Of a stretch of 7,711 nucleotides of DNA, positions 5,991-7,711 are shown piece after piece. The stretch comes from DASZTV01 sp036267875 (GTDB lineage: Bacteria > Actinomycetota > Actinomycetes > JAFAQI01). The translations under genes were made by a program, and so were the position numbers. The DNA lies in contig DATAVE010000044.1 of the NCBI GenBank assembly GCA_036267875.1, positions 1 to 7,711 of the forward strand. Direction: 5' to 3'. The notes under the pieces are model-generated. The model ran no database searches and was not told where the DNA came from. It saw nothing but the letters and a program-made list of their open reading frames with translations. Position 1 is the first letter of the stretch, and each line of letters begins with the position of its first letter.

Positions 5991-7195
5991 TGGACCTGCG
6001 CGACTCGGACGCGGAGCGCGCCTTCCGCAGTGAGCTGCGCGACTGGCTCGCGACGACGCTTCCCACCCTCGGCGAGAAGCCGCATCACACCGACTGGCCC
6101 GGCCGGCGCGAGTACGACACGGCGTGGCAGCGGCTGCTGTTCGACGCGGGCTATGCGGGCGTCAACTGGCCGACGGAGTACGGCGGCCGTGGCGCGACGC
6201 CAACCGAGCACCTGATCTTCCTCGAGGAGACCGAGCGCGCCGGTGCGCCGTACGTCGGGGTCAACTTCGTCGGCCTGCTGCACGCCGGACCCACGATCGT
6301 CACCGAGGGAACGCCCGAACAGCGCGCCGCCCACCTGCCGAAGATCCTCTCCGGTGCGGAGATCTGGTGCCAGGGCTTCAGCGAGCCGAGCGCCGGATCG
6401 GACCTCGCGTCGATGCGCACGCGCGCGGTTCGCGACGGCGACTACTACGTCGTCAACGGCCACAAGATCTGGACCTCGCACGCCCAGGTCGCCGACTACT
6501 GCGAGCTGCTGGTCCGTACCGACCCGGACGCGCCCAAGCACAAGGGCATCAGCTGGCTGATGATGTCGATGGACTCCCCCGGACTGACGGTCCGGCCGCT
6601 CGAGACCTTGCTCGGGTCGAGTGAGTTCTCCGAGGTCTTCTTCGACGACGTGCGGATCCCGGTGTCCAACCGGATGGGTGAGGAAAACGACGGCTGGCGC
6701 GTGACGATGGTGACGCTGTCCTTCGAGCGCGGCACCGCGTGGGTCGACCAGATCGTCGACTCGGTGCGACTCGTCGGCGACCTCGCGGCCATCGCCAAGA
6801 AGGTGACATCCTCTTCAGGGGTCGCATGGGACGACCGCGGGCTGCGCCGCGACATCGGCCATCTCGCCGCGGAGTTCGACGGGCTTTGGGCGCTCACCAA
6901 ACGAGGCGTCACCGAGGCAGGCTCCGGCGTACCCGGCGTGAGCGCCTCGGTATTGAAGCTCCGGTACACCGAGGCGCGGCAGCGGCTGATGGATCTCGGC
7001 TCACGAGTGCTCGACCGCGCGTCGGTGTCACGGACCGACATCGCCGGCCTGCCGACCGGCGAGTGGACAACCGAGCGGCTGAACTCGCTGAACTACACCA
7101 TCGCGGCCGGCACCTCGCAGATCCAGCGCAACATCATCGGCGAGCGCATCCTCGGCCTTCCCAAAGAGCAGGGCCTTCCCAAGGAGCGCAGCTAG
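5990..7195 (+). CDS. Acyl-CoA dehydrogenase, first (FAD-motif-bearing) subunit
   Basis: A 401-residue ACAD that would oxidise an acyl-CoA to the 2-enoyl-CoA using FAD. The N-terminal helical domain opens with ERAFRSELRDWLATTLP. The flavin signature CQGFSEPSAGSDLASMRTRA (127-146) is intact, followed by GHKIWTSHAQVADY (157-170) and EVFFDDVRIPVSNRMGEEN (215-233). Near the C-terminus is GTSQIQRNIIGERILGLP (374-391). The residue before GTSQIQ, which is the catalytic Glu376 in medium-chain ACAD, is Ala373 here, so the base must lie elsewhere, as it does in isovaleryl- and long-chain types, or in a partner. I chose GTG 5990 because homology begins there and the frame upstream runs through the operator and the opposite gene. 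The last codons contain an 18 bp tandem duplication. The next gene starts directly at the stop codon, so the two probably form a heteromeric enzyme (inference). Confidence 0.93.
   Translation: MDLRDSDAERAFRSELRDWLATTLPTLGEKPHHTDWPGRREYDTAWQRLLFDAGYAGVNWPTEYGGRGATPTEHLIFLEETERAGAPYVGVNFVGLLHAGPTIVTEGTPEQRAAHLPKILSGAEIWCQGFSEPSAGSDLASMRTRAVRDGDYYVVNGHKIWTSHAQVADYCELLVRTDPDAPKHKGISWLMMSMDSPGLTVRPLETLLGSSEFSEVFFDDVRIPVSNRMGEENDGWRVTMVTLSFERGTAWVDQIVDSVRLVGDLAAIAKKVTSSSGVAWDDRGLRRDIGHLAAEFDGLWALTKRGVTEAGSGVPGVSASVLKLRYTEARQRLMDLGSRVLDRASVSRTDIAGLPTGEWTTERLNSLNYTIAAGTSQIQRNIIGERILGLPKEQGLPKERS
7154..7189 (+). repeat. 18 bp tandem duplication at the ACAD gene 3' end
   Basis: GGCCTTCCCAAAGAGCAG (7154-7171) is followed at once by GGCCTTCCCAAGGAGCGC (7172-7189), with 15 of 18 bases identical. 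It is in frame and gives the protein two copies of GLPKE (GLPKEQ-GLPKER). The second copy contains AAGGAG where the first has AAAGAG, and this AAGGAG is the ribosome-binding site of the next gene. Confidence 0.85.
7181..7186 (+). promoter_or_regulatory. Shine-Dalgarno site AAGGAG for the second ACAD gene
   Basis: AAGGAG lies 9 nt before the ATG at 7196, inside the coding end of the preceding gene. It supports that ATG as start and sits in the second copy of the 18 bp duplication. Confidence 0.75.
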
Positions 7196-7711
7196 ATGTA
7201 CTTCCTGCCGACCGATGAGCAACGCGAGCTGCAGCGCGGTGTGCGTGAGGTGCTCGACTCAGCGTTCCCGCTCGAGAAGCTCCCGGGCGGCTTCGACGCC
7301 GGGCTGTGGCAGACGCTGGACGAGACCGGCGTCTTCTCGCTGCGCACCGAGCTCGAGCTCGGCATGGCCGAAGCCTCGATGGTCTTCGAGGAGCTCGGCC
7401 GTGCGGCGGTGCCCGGGCCGCTGGTTGGCACCTTTCTTACTGCGGGTGTGGCCGACGGCCCCGTCACGGTCCTCGACCCGCGACACACACCGCTCGTCGT
7501 CGCCCACCTCGCCGTAGCGAAGTCGGTGCTTGTCCTCGACCCGGCCGGGCCACAGCTTGCGGCCGTACCGAGTGGGACCGGGCTGACCGAGCCAATCGAT
7601 CCACTGTCGCCAATGCATGAGCTGGCCGCCGTCCCGACCGGAACGGCGTACGACGCAGCCGGCTTCTCCCAGCTCTGGCAGGAAGGCGCGTTGCTGACAT
7701 CGGCACTGCAG
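7196..7711 (+). CDS. Acyl-CoA dehydrogenase-like partner subunit, 3' end outside window
   Basis: An open frame of 172 codons starts at ATG 7196, directly after the TAG of the preceding gene, and continues past the window end. The N-terminus MYFLPTDEQRELQRGVREVLDSAF is the usual first helix of ACADs, and MVFEELGRAAVPGPLVGTFLTAG (62-84) matches the end of their N-terminal domain. After that, the flavin signature (F/Y-T/S-E-P-x-x-GSD) expected in the middle domain is absent. Instead a short, Val/Pro-rich region leads to GFSQLWQEGALLTSALQ (156-172), which looks like the first helix of the C-terminal domain. The middle domain is therefore compact. Such reduced ACADs are known as the second subunit of actinobacterial alpha2-beta2 ACADs of steroid side-chain degradation (the FadE28-FadE29 type). 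Pairing with the upstream gene follows from position and is inference. The C-terminal residues that would show a catalytic Glu are not in the window. Confidence 0.85.
   Translation, partial: MYFLPTDEQRELQRGVREVLDSAFPLEKLPGGFDAGLWQTLDETGVFSLRTELELGMAEASMVFEELGRAAVPGPLVGTFLTAGVADGPVTVLDPRHTPLVVAHLAVAKSVLVLDPAGPQLAAVPSGTGLTEPIDPLSPMHELAAVPTGTAYDAAGFSQLWQEGALLTSALQ

Overview
The window looks like chromosomal DNA of a high-GC actinobacterium. The GC content is very high, GTG starts are common, genes are packed with 3-9 bp gaps or a 4 bp overlap, and two promoters look leaderless. All nine genes I can support belong to acyl-CoA (fatty-acid, steroid-side-chain or alicyclic-acid type) catabolism or are embedded in such an operon. 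I see no RNA genes, mobile elements or CRISPR arrays.

Layout. Two divergent transcription units start from a 60 bp intergenic region (about 5930-5989). Leftward (minus strand), from 5929 down to the left edge, are: a short-chain dehydrogenase (SDR; 5171-5929), an MFE-2-like SDR (4210-5112), an acyl-CoA ligase (2659-4206), a crotonase-family protein (1844-2662), two small SRPBCC-fold proteins (1403-1840 and 899-1393), and a thiolase-fold protein related to HMG-CoA synthase that runs off the window (1-867). Rightward are two tandem acyl-CoA dehydrogenase (ACAD) subunits: a full-length one (5990-7195), directly followed by a diverged one that is cut by the window end (7196-7711).

How the genes could work together (inference). 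The ligase activates a carboxylic acid to its CoA thioester. The paired ACAD subunits desaturate it. The crotonase hydrates or isomerises it, the MFE-2-like SDR oxidises the hydroxyacyl-CoA, and the thiolase-fold protein takes part in C-C bond cleavage. The second SDR and the two SRPBCC proteins may handle a cyclic or bulky hydrophobic substrate. The substrate cannot be read from the sequence.

The most notable signal is a near-identical palindrome, TCTGACG-N3-CGTCAGA. It occurs in the divergent intergenic region and again immediately upstream of the thiolase-fold gene, where it overlaps the stop codon of the preceding gene. At both places it sits over a promoter-like sequence whose -10 element lies exactly 7 nt from the start codon. 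This suggests one regulator, probably TetR-type and not encoded here, controlling leaderless transcripts. Several enzymes also lack textbook catalytic residues: the thiolase-fold protein lacks the nucleophilic Cys, the crotonase lacks both Glu, the first ACAD lacks the MCAD-type Glu, and one SDR lacks a regular tetrad. The pathway chemistry may therefore be non-standard.
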